A model generated the notes under the pieces. That model did not search any database, was not told the DNA's origin, and saw only the letters and a program-made list of their open reading frames with translations. A stretch of 64,000 nt of DNA, taken from positions 137,859,197 to 137,923,196 of the forward strand of contig NC_086173.1 of assembly GCF_023053635.1 (NCBI RefSeq). The letters run 5' to 3'. Source of the DNA: Elgaria multicarinata webbii (Eukaryota; Chordata; Lepidosauria; Squamata; Anguidae). This document shows, piece after piece, positions 12,159 through 23,500 of the stretch. The first letter of the stretch is position 1. Each line of letters starts with the position of its first letter. The position numbers and the translations under genes were made by a program.

Positions 12159-12335
12159 GAACCCTGAACAGGAGATCTCCAGACTGCAACTTTTTGTTGC
12201 GGGTCCGACGCACTAAATTCAGTCCCATCAGTACATTGCTGACATCCAGTTCTGTCCCTGTTTTCCATATGGTTTTCGTTCCTTGGTGTAACAGTTGTGA
12301 AACAGCATTTGAGTACAGGTTACAGTCGTCTTATT

Positions 12336-12890
12336 TAGTGCTGGGCCGAAACCTGTCCCCTATTTTCAGAAACTTCCTCTATCCCTGCGAAAGAGGCACT
12401 GTTTTTTTTCTGCCTCTTTCACAGGGAGGGGGAAAAATTGGAGAACTTTCTCTTTGGGGAGGGGGACAGGGTTTCCACATCCCTTTTTTAAGTGTAGCCG
12501 GTTGCTGAGGGCCCTTATTTGTTTAGTTTTTCAATAAAACAACAACATCCCCTTCCTCCAGCGTTTGGAGGAGCCTAGGAGATCTTAGTGATACCTTTTG
12601 GAGATCATGTGACCTCACTGTCTCCAATAGCCATCCAATAAGTACTCCTGGGCTTCTGAAAATGTGTGGGTGTTTTGTTTTGTGTTTTTTAAAAAAATGA
12701 AAGAAAGAAAGAAAGCTCAACAACTGGCTACATTTAAAAAGCTATGTGAAAAACCTGTCCCCCTCCCCAAGGAGAAAATTTTCCAAAATTCTCACCTTTC
12801 CCAGCCTCTTTTACCCAAGTTTTCATTTTTTTTCTCCACCCCCCATGAAATGCTGAAAATGGAATGGTCAAAATTTTCAGCACAGCACTA
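12336..12890. mobile_element. hAT-like non-autonomous element with 8-bp target duplication
   Basis: The left end reads TAGTGCTGGGCCGAAA and the right end, inverted, reads TAGTGCTGTGCTGAAA. An exact 8-base direct repeat GTCTTATT flanks it at 12328-12335 and 12891-12898. Eight-base duplications and short TAG/CAG-type ends are the hallmark of hAT transposons. At 555 bases with no transposase frame it is a MITE, nested in the element spanning 12055-13295 and therefore younger than it. Confidence 0.85.
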
Positions 12891-13191
12891 GTCTTATTAA
12901 TCGTTTGTTTTTGTGAACACTAGTAACTCATCATCATCATCAGAAGAAGAAGAAGAAGAAGAACACAGGCACCTTGGGTAAAAGCTTAATTTAAGTCCTT
13001 TCATTTCAATGGGTCTACTCTAGGTAAGATTTATGTGGGATTTATTCCTCGTTCTTAAGTTGTCAGCCACAATAGCCCTCTTCCCAGATTGCATGGATAT
13101 CATCATTACCTCGGGTCCAAACTAGACTTAATATTAAATGTGTCTCTGCATTTAACTGGCATGTTCCCTGCCCGCCCACCCACCTTGCAAA

Positions 13192-13295
13192 TAGCCAACC
13201 ACACCCTTTACATTTGGCTATATACATAGGGTTTGTCACCTGAAGAGCTCCAAAGTAAGAAACACATGGTGAGACTGTAAGGAAATGACCTATTA
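13192..13295 (-). repeat. Right terminal inverted repeat of the 1.24-kb element
   Basis: Inverted partner of 12055-12158; ends AAATGACCTATTA at the outer edge. Confidence 0.9.
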
Positions 13296-14287
13296 GCTGA
13301 AAATGACCTATTTCCAGATTTTATATTGGAAAAATGAGGAACAGAGAGGAAGTGACATTGACAGATTTGTCCATCCCTAGTGTAAGGCAGTTTCATATAT
13401 TCCTAAAGTGAAAATATTTGGAGATGCCTTTTTGCAGATAGTGCATATACATAAAATGGCAGAGTAATACCTATGTTGCCGCCATGATCATCATCATAAT
13501 CGAACCTGCACAACTCTGACTGGATACAGTGTAAAAAAATCAGTTTTGTAATTTATATTCTCTTTTAGAGTTGCACTAACTTCTGTCCTATGGTTTACTT
13601 TGCAACTCCTACTTCAATAGCTACTGCGTTTAGAAGTGCATTCATAATTCCAACCTTTTACATTTGTTGTGTTTCAACATGGCTCCAATTCAAAATCTGT
13701 CCTGAATGCCTGCCTTTTAATTACATGAAAATGTATTATTTGAAGTAGACAATCGCTTCTAGTGTCAATTGGCAAAAAGGATTCCAGTTTTGAAGGTTTA
13801 CGGGAAAGGTTCACTTTACTACAAGCTTGAGATCCCACTTTCTTGGAGTTCATTGGCACGACTAGGCAGTTTTAAGAGCCAGAGCAAATATTTCCTTGGG
13901 CCTCTACTTACATACAGTATGTTTTTGATTACACATAAGAGGATTCAGAGGAGGAAGCTGTAGAGGAAAGGAGTGGAGTTTTAAGGAGAGAGAGAAAAAA
14001 AACCTTACATATGGGGAAATGGTGCAAGAATCCCTCCCCCTCAAAAGGGTGATCGGGTGCAGAAGCTGAAAGATTTGTAAAATTTAAAAGACTGGAATGC
14101 CATAGAGCAGAATGAAGAAGGATCATATATCAAAGCCTTGGCATTCTGCTTTTGCAGTCTGGGGCTCAAAACAACTGGAGGAAGGATTGTGCGAGTGGGT
14201 GAGAAGACTATAAAAAGATGGTGAGATCAGAAAGCCAAAATCCATTTCCCTGTTTCTAAGAACAACAAAGATGAAGGTAATTAAACC
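13296..14287. other. Intergenic, no recognised feature
   Basis: AT-rich sequence without recognisable exons or repeats. Confidence 0.4.
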
Positions 14288-14765
14288 TAGGCCATAGCTA
14301 GACAGGGGTTTATCCCAGGGTGATCTCCGGGATCATCCCTGTGCATCCACATGATGCACAGGGGATCCCGGGATCAGGGAGGGATGATCCCTCCCTTACC
14401 CCAGGATCTTGCCCTCCACTTTGGCCCCAGTTTTTTCATGGTCCTGGGCTGAGCCTGAGACCGCAGAATGTGTGGCCCGGTGCTGCGAGTTGACCCGGCT
14501 CCGCGTGATTCCTCATGAGGAGCTGGGAGCTGCACCCATCAGGGGTAGGGTGGGGGGGAATGGGGAAAGTAATTTAAATTTTAAAAAATACTTATCATTT
14601 GTGCACTGCTGCCCCTTTAAGTTAAAAAAAATGGTGGGTACAACGCCTCTCTTTCTGAGGTTGTCGCGTGTCACATGTAAACAGAGGAGGGATCTCATGA
14701 TATACACATTGCGAGATCTTCCCTCCTCTGTCACGGGCTAACAGGTAGGTCTAGCTAAGGCCCTA
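14288..14765. mobile_element. MITE with TAGGGCCTTAGCTAGAC-type ends
   Basis: The left end reads TAGGCCATAGCTAGAC and the inverted right end TAGGGCCTTAGCTAGAC. Subterminal hairpins are present: 'tgtgcatccacatgatgcac' near the left, and 'cagaggagggatctc' facing 'gagatcttccctcctctg' on the right. The 478 bases are more GC-rich than the flanks and carry no transposase. The flanking duplication is too degraded to call (attaaacc against atgaaaaa), so the superfamily stays open. Confidence 0.65.
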
Positions 14766-16335
14766 ATGAAAAATTGGATAAAGAGGAAGTGCAAGGACTG
14801 TGATGGTGAATGTCTACTGGCGTCTTCATCTTTGGGTTTAGACTCCCAAATAGTGGCAAGAAGGAGGAATCATGAGATCTGCCTACATGTTTACGGGAGA
14901 AGGTAGCCCTGATGCACTCCTGAAAGACATCAGGCTAAAAGGGTAAGGCTCTGGCATGCCAGGACTTTCTTAGTCAATTTCCAGGCCAAGGAAGTGGCCA
15001 TCTAGCAATATGGGCAAACACTTCAAGAACATGCAGACAGCACCAAAATTATTCTAAGATATTAAAGTTGTCACTAAGCACAATGCTGCTCAGAGCTGAT
15101 TTCATGACGGCAATGGACAGGATCCAATGAGACACTATAACTAGAGATGTTGGAGGAATCCAGTTGCTGGGTGGTGGACCTCAACGAGCATGCTTTGGCT
15201 TGTCCTCCCCACCCCAGACTTTGGCTTATCTTCTGCTAGTTGGCCTGACTAGGGGCTGGCCTGAGTCAGGCTACCTAACAGATTAGGTGTTGTTGTTGTT
15301 GTTGTTATTAGTAGGAGTAGTATTTGCAGAAATAGACATTTGCACAAGGTGCAGCTGCAATTTGCACACATTTCCACCATGATTCACATAATTTCTGCAA
15401 TGTCAGTCACATTTTGTGCAAATTGTGCAAACTATTTCCACTGTGGGGGAAATGAAAAAGTTCTTGGATTTCAGGAAATCCCATGGCTTGGCTCTCAAAT
15501 GCAAGCTGAGTCGGGTATGCCACAGAACACTGGCAAGCCCGAAAAGGGTTGCATTTCCTGGTGATGGGCATCCCTAACTATAACTAACACAAATTACGTT
15601 GTGCTAATGCCAATGCCAATAGCATTTGCTGGCAGGGCAGTTTCCTCCACAAAACCTTGAGCTAGGTGGGCAACACACTATTGGTGTTGCACCAGAGGTC
15701 ATAATGTAATTTATGTTAGATACACTGTTCCATTGAATGCTGCCCAATGTCTATACATGATAATTGGGCTAATATGGAGCAACTCTGCAATTAGTGCTGG
15801 AAAGCCTTGCCTCGTCTGTTCATGAGTTGAACACTCAGGGGCTTAGTCCACTGCTAATCTGTGCCAAACACATTCAGGCACTTAAAAAAACACCCCGCCA
15901 AAGCCCCCCGCTTAGTCAGACGGGCTAACGTGGGCTGCTTTTGCCTCCCTGATTGCCTCCCATACGAAATTGGACGTCAAACAACTGTAGGCAGCATACA
16001 CCTGTCAGCTCAGCAGCGCACAATAAACTCCCGAGCGCAGACAAACAGCCAAAAGCACCTCAGCAGCTCACCGAGGCCCTGGGGGAGGCTGTCAACTGCT
16101 GGAGCTGGGTTTCTGTCCAACTCTTCCGCTCTCGAGGTAGTGAGGTTGTCATAATCAGCAGGCGCAAGACTGGAGCAGACAAACAGGCTTACAAAACACA
16201 TTTGTGCTCTACGATCGTGCCATCTCCCCTGTGGACAGGAGGGAGCGGGTGTGGGTGGTGTGTGTCTAGGCTGCATTCCAAAGGGCTGGCAAATGGCCAC
16301 AGGTGCATGTCACAGAACCACGGTTTGTTTCCGGT
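14766..16335. other. Intergenic, mostly unique
   Basis: A (GTT)n run lies near 15288-15307. No exon or named repeat is recognised. Confidence 0.4.
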
Positions 16336-16339
16336 TGCA

Positions 16340-16455
16340 CGTCCTGCGTAAGGATGGAAGAATGGCTTTGCTGGATCAGGCCAAGATTCCCTCTAGTCCA
16401 GCTCTCCCCATTCTGGCCAGTTGGATGCCTTGGGAGGGTCAAAGGCAGGCATGAT
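16340..16455 (-). mobile_element. CR1 3' end fragment, diverged
   Basis: Has 'ttgctggatcaggccaagat' and 'ccctctagtccagct', the reverse complement of the CR1 3' UTR end, more diverged than the copy at 25318. Confidence 0.55.
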
Positions 16456-16484
16456 GTCACATCAGCTAAGTCTCTCAACCAGGA

Positions 16485-16680
16485 GGGACCGTAGGCTCAG
16501 TGGCAGAGCACCTGCGTTGTATGCAGAAGGTCCCATCTCCAGTTTAAAGGATCAGGTAGCAGGTGACGGGGGGAAGCTCTTCCTGAGATCCTGGAGAGAT
16601 GCTGCAAGTTAGAATGGACAATATTGAGTTAGGTGGACAAGTAGCCTGACCTGGTATAACACAGCTTCCTATGATAATAG
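16485..16680 (+). mobile_element. tRNA-derived SINE
   Basis: The head 'gtaggctcagtggcagagca' is an RNA polymerase III A-box of tRNA type, followed by 'gtatgcagaaggtccca', a piece with 'aaaggatcaggtagcag', and the 3' end 'cacagcttcctatg'. The B-box part is shortened. Related pieces lie reversed at 30712, 35300 and 35495. Confidence 0.75.
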
Positions 16681-16689
16681 CCATATATC

Positions 16690-16912
16690 CAGCGGGAGCT
16701 GGAGGCTCCGATTTCAGTGGAGCTGTAAATCCATTCTGGATTGCAGTCAGAACCAGCCAGTACTCTAAAGGATCTATCCAAGGTTCTGTACTTACGTTGG
16801 TGAAAAGTCTCAGCACCTTGGATAGCTTCTTTAGAATTGTGGCTGGTTCTGACTGAAACCCAGAATGGACTCACAGCACCACCAAAATTAGAGCCACCAG
16901 CCTCTACTAAAT
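16690..16912. mobile_element. Fold-back DNA element, 'CAGTGGAGGCTGG' family, near full length
   Basis: The left arm (GAGCTGGAGGCTCC...) and the right arm, inverted, stay aligned for about 100 bases each: both contain 'TCCATTCTGG', 'CAGTCAGAACCAGCCA', 'TCTAAAG' and 'CTATCCAAGGT'. The flanks catatatc and aatacatc agree at six of eight bases, a plausible decayed 8-base target duplication of hAT type. Half copies lie at 26888 and 31310. Confidence 0.7.
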
Positions 16913-17789
16913 ACATCCTCAAAATCCATGGAAAGCAATATCCCTGTCTTCAGGCTGACAGATTTAGGCCAGGGCATGTACTTCAAACCCAGATATCTGC
17001 AATGCCTCATAAGAACGGGGGTCTCTGGAAACATTAGGATGTGCAAATATTCCAGTGTGTGCTAGTGAACATGATGGTTCACATTCAGTAAAAATGTACT
17101 GCAAGGCCTCCGAGTTTAGAGTACTTGGCACAAAAGCCACAGCGTAGATCATTTTGGATGGTGCACTGCCCCTGGTTCTGACAGCAAACAAGATGGACTC
17201 ATGGATGGACTCATGGGTGGCTCTAAGCAATGACCTTTGCCACTGAGGACCATTGATGTTCTTGTTCCTGTTTGGAGATGCCTGCAGATAGAGCAGGTGG
17301 TCAGTAGGAAATGTTTTGCCATGCTGCTGGATTTGACCCTGGCTGCTGCAGGGCTAGGAAGGAAGCTGCCATTAGTCCTGCCTTTGCCAACCAGTATCAT
17401 TATCATGATTTTTTTTAGAAGGAAAGATAAGCTATCACCTACACAGTGGCATTTTTGGCTGTATGGAATATTTGACTTTGGTCAAATAACAGGTGATCGG
17501 TTGATAACATTGTACCACTCAATTGACCGACATGCTACCTATACCTGCATCAGGATTTTGAATCCTAATATGTAAAAGAGCAGCTGGACTTAGAGTGATA
17601 CAAAGTCTTACCTGAAGCTCTATGCAGTGTACCTAATTCAATATGCAGGATATTAATTATTGCTTAACTAAAGTAGTCAAGTTGTGGGGAATATATTTAG
17701 TGGATTATTTCTTATTTTTGGATAGAACATTTATAACTTATTTCAAAACTCTTCAAGGCAGCTTACAAGAGAATAAAACATCCAAAATC

Positions 17790-18010
17790 TATTTATTTAT
17801 TTATTACATTTCTATACCGCCCAATAGCCGGAGCTCTCTGGGCGGTTCACCAAAACAAACACACTATATACCAGCATAAAAACCTTCAGTTTAGACATTA
17901 TTATTACCTTTCCCACAGCTAGCTGGGTACTCATTTTACCGACCTTGGGAGGATGGAAGGCTGAGTTGACCCGAGCCGGCTGCCTAAAACCAGCTTCCGC
18001 TGGGATCGAC
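17790..18010 (-). mobile_element. L2-like LINE 3' end
   Basis: Starts with (ATTT)n, then 'tataccgcccaatagccgga' and 'gctctctgggcggttcac', the reverse complement of the 3' end at 19790-19885. Beyond about 17900 it continues into another repeat-like stretch ('ttgggaggatggaaggctga'). Confidence 0.7.
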
Positions 18011-18817
18011 CTAGACGTTATTATTGTTTGGAAAGTATTACATTTTAGGTTCACCACTTTGATATCTCTTTGGAAAGCAACATACATATATTGTAACAAA
18101 ATAATAAGATTGACTTCAGCCCACAAGGGGTGTTATCGGACTGAAACTCCCCAGTTGCTAATTGATTAAGCAAACTCCCTGTTTTCAAGCATCTTTGGTC
18201 CTTTTGGGCCTGACTTTTGGGAAGTCAGGTGAGAAGGAAATCCAGGTTGCTGAACCAACAAGTAGTGAAGGATTCCTCTAATCTCCCCAGAAAACCTCTG
18301 AGCTGTCCTTCCAGGTAACAAAAAAGAGTGACTGATGTCAGCAGCCCATTCCTTGCTGGGAGTGGAACTGGGGGCTCAATCCTCCATTCATATTGGACAC
18401 TTGCATAAAAGAGCAGCTTCCAGCAGTGAACCATTTCTCCCAGAATAACAGGTATTGACATTTAATTAAAATGCATATGCTTGAAAGACCTAGCCAAAAA
18501 TATCCAAAATGTAATTCAGTACAATGCAAGCTTCAGGTGACTATCAAGGCAAAAATAAGATGATCAATGACATTCAATCAATAGAAACCCATCCATGCGT
18601 GACAAAGAGGAAGATAAAACTTAAGTGCACCGAGCTAATCGTTGATTCAAACAGGAAACATGAGGGACAGTTACAAAAAGGACTGATCATCAATTGAAAT
18701 GGGCCGTGGGGACTAATTGCATTGCTGCCCACTGTATTGACAAAACAGGGCAGCAGAAATGATCTCATGGAAACACCTACTAGATGAAAAGCATGTCCTA
18801 AACCAAATAAACTGAAA

Positions 18818-18838
18818 ACGGTAATAATAATAATGATG

Positions 18839-18873
<35 letters not shown>

Positions 18874-19060
18874 TCTTACCCGCCTCTCCATTCTGATCGA
18901 GGCAGGGAACAACAGTAAATATAAAATACATAAAACTGAATTAAAACATAATATACCTTGTTAAAACACCCTAAAATCATTTTAAAAACATCCTAAAGTC
19001 ATTTTAAAAACATCCTAAAATTACACTGGATAGACCTGCTGGAAGAGATCCGTTTTATAG
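18818..19060 (-). mobile_element. LINE 3' end with (TAA)n tail
   Basis: A run of ATA units at about 18830-18872, then 'cttacccgcctctccattct' and 'gaggcagggaac', the reverse complement of the 3' end at 6750-6840. Repeated short motifs 'cctaaaatcattttaaaaac' follow. Confidence 0.65.
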
Positions 19061-19124
19061 CTTTCTTACATGCTGATAGACTGTTAAGTTGACCTATATC
19101 TTCATTGTCACATGTCTAAAAAAA

Positions 19125-19126
19125 GT

Positions 19127-19157
<31 letters not shown>

Positions 19158-19285
19158 AAAGTGGGGGAATTATGAATTTTGAAAGAGATCTGCATTTAAT
19201 TCCAAATTTATTTATTTATTTATTGCAGTTCTATACTGCCCTATTGCTGAAGCTCTCTGGGCAGTTCACATCCTTTTTTTCTTGC
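19125..19285 (-). repeat. (TTTA)n runs and short L2-like 3' end
   Basis: Two TTTA runs (about 19128-19154 and 19207-19225). The second leads into 'ctatactgccctattgctga' and 'agctctctgggcagttcac', a short reversed copy of the 3' end seen at 19790-19885. Confidence 0.6.
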
Positions 19286-19466
19286 CGATTTATACATGCA
19301 CTTCGTAATTCTTTACTGCCACAGGGTTTTGTCCCTCCTTTTCTATTTTTAAATACTGCCTTACAGCTACACATTGTGGTTCCATGGAATTAAAACAGAC
19401 AGTCCAAACAGCCCATACAAGTTTGTCTGATAGGCAGGGCTATTTCTCAAAAGCCATCATCACCAA

Positions 19467-19890
19467 GTGGTGACCCCCAAAAATGCTTTAGGCCGTGAGC
19501 CCCTGCCAAAGGAAGTGAGGCGGGTGGCTACTAGGAGGAGGGCTTTCTCTGCTGTGGCTCCCCGGCTGTGGAATGAGCTCCCCAGAGAGGTCCGCCTGGC
19601 GCCTACACTGTACTGCTTTCGTCGCCAACTGAAGACCTTTTTATTTTCTCAGTATTTTAACACCTAATTTAACTTAAACTTTGCTGTTTTAATTCCATAT
19701 TTTAATCTATATCAATTTCTGCTGTGTGGTTTTATCCTGGTTGTGCTTTTTATATTGTATTTTGTATTTGAGTTTTTAGACTGTTGGTTGTTTAATTGTG
19801 CTTTACATGGTTTTAATTTTTGTGAACTGCCCAGAGAGCTTCGGCTATTGGGTGGTATAAAAATGTAATAAATAAATAAATATCAGTCTC
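19467..19890 (+). mobile_element. L2-like LINE: ORF2 C-terminus and 3' UTR
   Basis: An open frame from about 19467 to its stop at 19665-19667 reads REPLPKEVRRVATRRRAFSA, then APRLWNELPREV and FRRQLKTFLFSQYF, the characteristic last 60 residues of an L2/CR1-group reverse transcriptase. The 3' UTR ends 'gagcttcggctattgggtgg', 'tataaaaatg' and (TAAA)n. The element is 5'-truncated with an intact C-terminal stop. Confidence 0.8.
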
Positions 19891-20180
19891 AGCCAAGGTT
19901 TAGGGTTCCCCATGCTAAATGTGATGACTTGTGAAACATATAAACATATAACTAAGACAGGGGTGGGCAGATTTCAGGTTTGCCCAGTCTCTTTGGTTTT
20001 TTTACTAGGACCCCAAGATTCACCTACAAGAGCTGGGTGCAGAAGACATACCCTTAGAATTAAAGAAAAATGTGTCTCTGAGCACATTCTGCGACTAGGA
20101 ATTTGAGCTCACAGTCCTTTCACACAAATGTCCTCCCCTGCTTACCCCAAGCTTTCTTCATCAATTGGGAAAAGCAATTA

Positions 20181-20543
20181 GGCTGGTTTGCATGATCATT
20201 AGAGCCCACCATGGCTTATTTAAGCCATGGTGGGGTGGGGTATGTGCTGGCCAGCCTTTTTAATATTCAAGATAAGGTGGGCAGTCACCGTGGCTTATCG
20301 TGTTGTGCAAACCCAGTGAGGATGGCTTAAAGGAGGGTCAAACAACTTTCACATAACCCTAAAACAATCCATCAGTTATGCTTAACTCTCGTATAAGCCA
20401 CCCTTGCCTGGCTCGCACAACACAACAAGCCATGACAATGGCCAGCTGTGGCTTGAACATTCAAAAGGGCAGCCAGCACATGCCACAACCCACCATGGCT
20501 TAAATAACCCACGGTGGGCTGCACTGATTGTGCAAACCCGGTC
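20181..20543. mobile_element. Large fold-back (hairpin) DNA element, copy 1
   Basis: The 363 bases form one imperfect palindrome: the left arm GGCTGGTTTGCATGATCA and the inverted right arm GACCGGGTTTGCACAATCA both lead into GCCCACC and a TTATTTAAGCCATGGTGGG block. 'ttcaa' and the CATGGCTTGTTGTG-type segment also pair. Related copies lie at 46108-46402 and 52541-52850. No coding frame. No clear target duplication here. Confidence 0.7.
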
Positions 20544-23500
20544 ATTGTGTTATCGCTAACAAAAGTTGGAAATCCTTGCTGATCTATTGCAAATTACCAG
20601 TAGATCCCAATCTTTCTTCTGCTCGCCCCTGATCTAAGCATTCCCTTATGCAGAGTATGTGTGCAAATTGATAATCTGACAGAGAACTCTTATTAAATAT
20701 TTGTTATAAGACCTAGAATAAAAACTACATAATATATGCTTACTTTAATGGATGCCATTGCTAACTGCTTGGCTAAGATGGAATGACCAGGTAGGGCTCA
20801 GATTTAGATGCATAGTTTCTACATCAGCCCCATGAATGGCCAAATAAGCCATTTATGCCTTCCATGTGCATCAAGTAGGATTCAGCACCAAGGGTAAGAT
20901 CTATTGCTCATCTCTCTTTTGAATGCAAACCTTGGGTGCTTTCACACAAGCCTTTCATCATGCCATCGCCTTGCCCCATTCATGGAAATGTTTGGGCCCC
21001 CAGATGACATCAAAGAAAATCCATCAAGGAAGAAAAGACGGAGTTGCTCCACAAAGCCTCCTGGTTGGCAGCACGGCCCGTCCATCCGGAAACAACCCTT
21101 GTCAACAAGATAATGTTTCCACACCTCTGGTGCCCTGAGCCAGTTAGACCTGGGTTAGTCGTGAGTGAGCTCCAGTTTCTCATGCATAACTCTGCTAAGT
21201 AAAAGAAGACTTATTAATATTTAAATTGAGAAATCCAGGAGAGACAGGATTAATCAAAAGAAAAGACTGGGTGATTTGCAAGCACTCAAAATGGATATAT
21301 ATATATTTACCTTGTAAGTTGACCCCAGCCTTATCAAACAGGATCATCACAGGTACATTTTCCCATTTGTCTAATTCATTATTGCTTCAGGAAAGTTAGT
21401 TTATTGTAGTGGAGAGTTCTGATACAACATATCAAGTTGTGTGGAATATAAAGGCCTGTATTATATTTGTTATCACAGAATTGTATACTGCAGCTGTTTC
21501 TCTAGAGATTAGCACACACATTTGGATAATGTGATAAAAGACTAAACCTAAATAGAATTTATGTAACACTTCTCTGCAGGGGTTTGTGTCTTCCTAGCAT
21601 GAGGTGAGGAGGAGTTTTAAGTCGCTCTTTGTAGAAAGAGAGAACAAGAACATCAGAAAACCTCCGGAGCCCTTTAATTTGGAAGGCAATCTGATGACAG
21701 GTAATTGGAAATATGGTAGCAAATGGTACTCTTCCTTCCAAAGAACAAGTTGTACACTGTAAAATGAATTACTCAAAGGGCAAAATCAAAACTCGGCAGG
21801 TGCAAATGATCAGAAGAATAAAGGCACTTAAGCTCGTTAAGCTGAGCTATGAAAAAAAGAATGAACAAAGACATCAATAGATGAGGGGAAATGCTGAAGT
21901 CATGCACCAGGGGACTGTCTATACATCTTCAAAGCCCCACAGTGGCTGTGAACTGGCGCTGCATCGGTTATATGACGCAACCACTGATTTGCAGCCACTG
22001 CGGGGCTTTTCCCCGAACCTGCACTTTAAACAAAGTTGGGGGCTTACCCTGACATTTTTCTTCAGAGTCAGTTCACCATGGCCCATCTGTTGACAAAATC
22101 AAGGCAAAAGGGGCTTCATTTTATACCTGGGATCAGGGAGAAGGAGAAAATCCTCGGATCAGGTACAGCAATATCAGCATGATAGCACTCAGTTACTTTT
22201 GAGGCACCTGGGAGAGATTGGACCATTAACACTTGCCAAAAACCCAGCTAGGTAGGTTGATGCAAGGCCAGCATCAAAGGTAGGCATCCACAGCCCCTTG
22301 CTGAGGGCCCATGCCCTGCCTGGACCCCATGGACAAGACACCCTTGGAGTTACTCCTCCTCTGCAACCTGCTTGTTTACCTGCTGCTCACTCTGGCCCAG
22401 ACAACGGTAGTGGTGAGAAGGAAGAGCAGTAGATTCCATGGCCTACTTGCTCCCTGGCTGTCAAGCAAGAAGATTGTTGCAGTGATGAGAAAGAGGATCA
22501 GGAGCAATAGCAGCTGGTGACTATGCTGGTGAGAAGGTAGACCCACTGAGGGAGTAGGGCATTGAGGGCATCTTGCCTAAGGGCCCTCAAAAACCATGAG
22601 CTGGCACTGTAGATGGGAGCCATTTCTACCTCCAGGCTGTCAGACAGAACTCACTATGGAAGCCAGGGAAGGCACTCCAGCCTGTGTATTGGAGTAATGC
22701 TCGATACTTGACAGGAAGGAAACCATGGAATAGTAAGTCTAAGTCCCTGGGCCAGAGAGAAAGAAGAGGTTTAAGGAGACAGGTGCTGCATCGCGCAATC
22801 TGCCCAGATAACTCTTTGTTATTGGGGGGACTAAAAACATAATAAAATACAAAAGAGAGTGAAATCAACAAGGGAAGTTTTTTCAGACACATTGAAAATC
22901 CGCCATGCAAAGTTTCTGCCTATAAAAATGGTGGCAAACCAATGTCTGTCCATGATCCTGACTTGGAAAGAGTAGTGTTTCTTTGGCAGAATGTGCACAG
23001 GTTAGGAATTGTAGCACCCCATCAGATACTCGCAAGGAAAAGTCTACTTATTTGACCACCCTAAGCGGACATCCAGTATACTTACATTTCTCGTCCCATC
23101 AACTGGATCTGAACTAATAGCTTATGTAAATGAAGCTAAGTAGGATTACTTGTTTAGGAAAACAATACAAAATTAGCAAACTTGTCAACGCCTCTAATTG
23201 CCATACCAACAGCATCATTTCTTCTACCACCTCATGGAATAGTTTCAATCCTTGGTTGCTTGGTGTGTGCACGTTTAACGTTGGTAGGAGAGTGTGTGTG
23301 TGTGTGTGTGTGTGTGTTTAAAGAGCATCTTACTTGTAGTGCAATCAATATCCAGGATACAGCAGAGCTATTGCAAAGGGGGGGGGGAGATGTAATTTGT
23401 GCAATCACGCATGGGGGGGGGAAATAACCACTCTGCTTTGGACATGAGAAAGGCAAGGGCAATCAGTGGTGCTTCTGGAGGCCTTTGGAACGATGTGGAA

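Larger units (their letters stand above)
12055..13295. mobile_element. Inverted-repeat DNA element with 104-bp terminal repeats, flanked by TA
   Basis: Bases 12055-12158 and 13192-13295 are inverted copies, both 104 bases, with no gaps and three differences (about 97% identical). Reading inward both ends start TAATAGGTCATTTCC, so the boundary fits a TA target duplication, as in Tc1/mariner-type elements. The interior has no transposase. Removing the inserted hAT element and its extra target copy (563 bases) leaves an original length of about 678 bases. The family assignment is inference; the inverted ends are direct observation. Confidence 0.75.
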
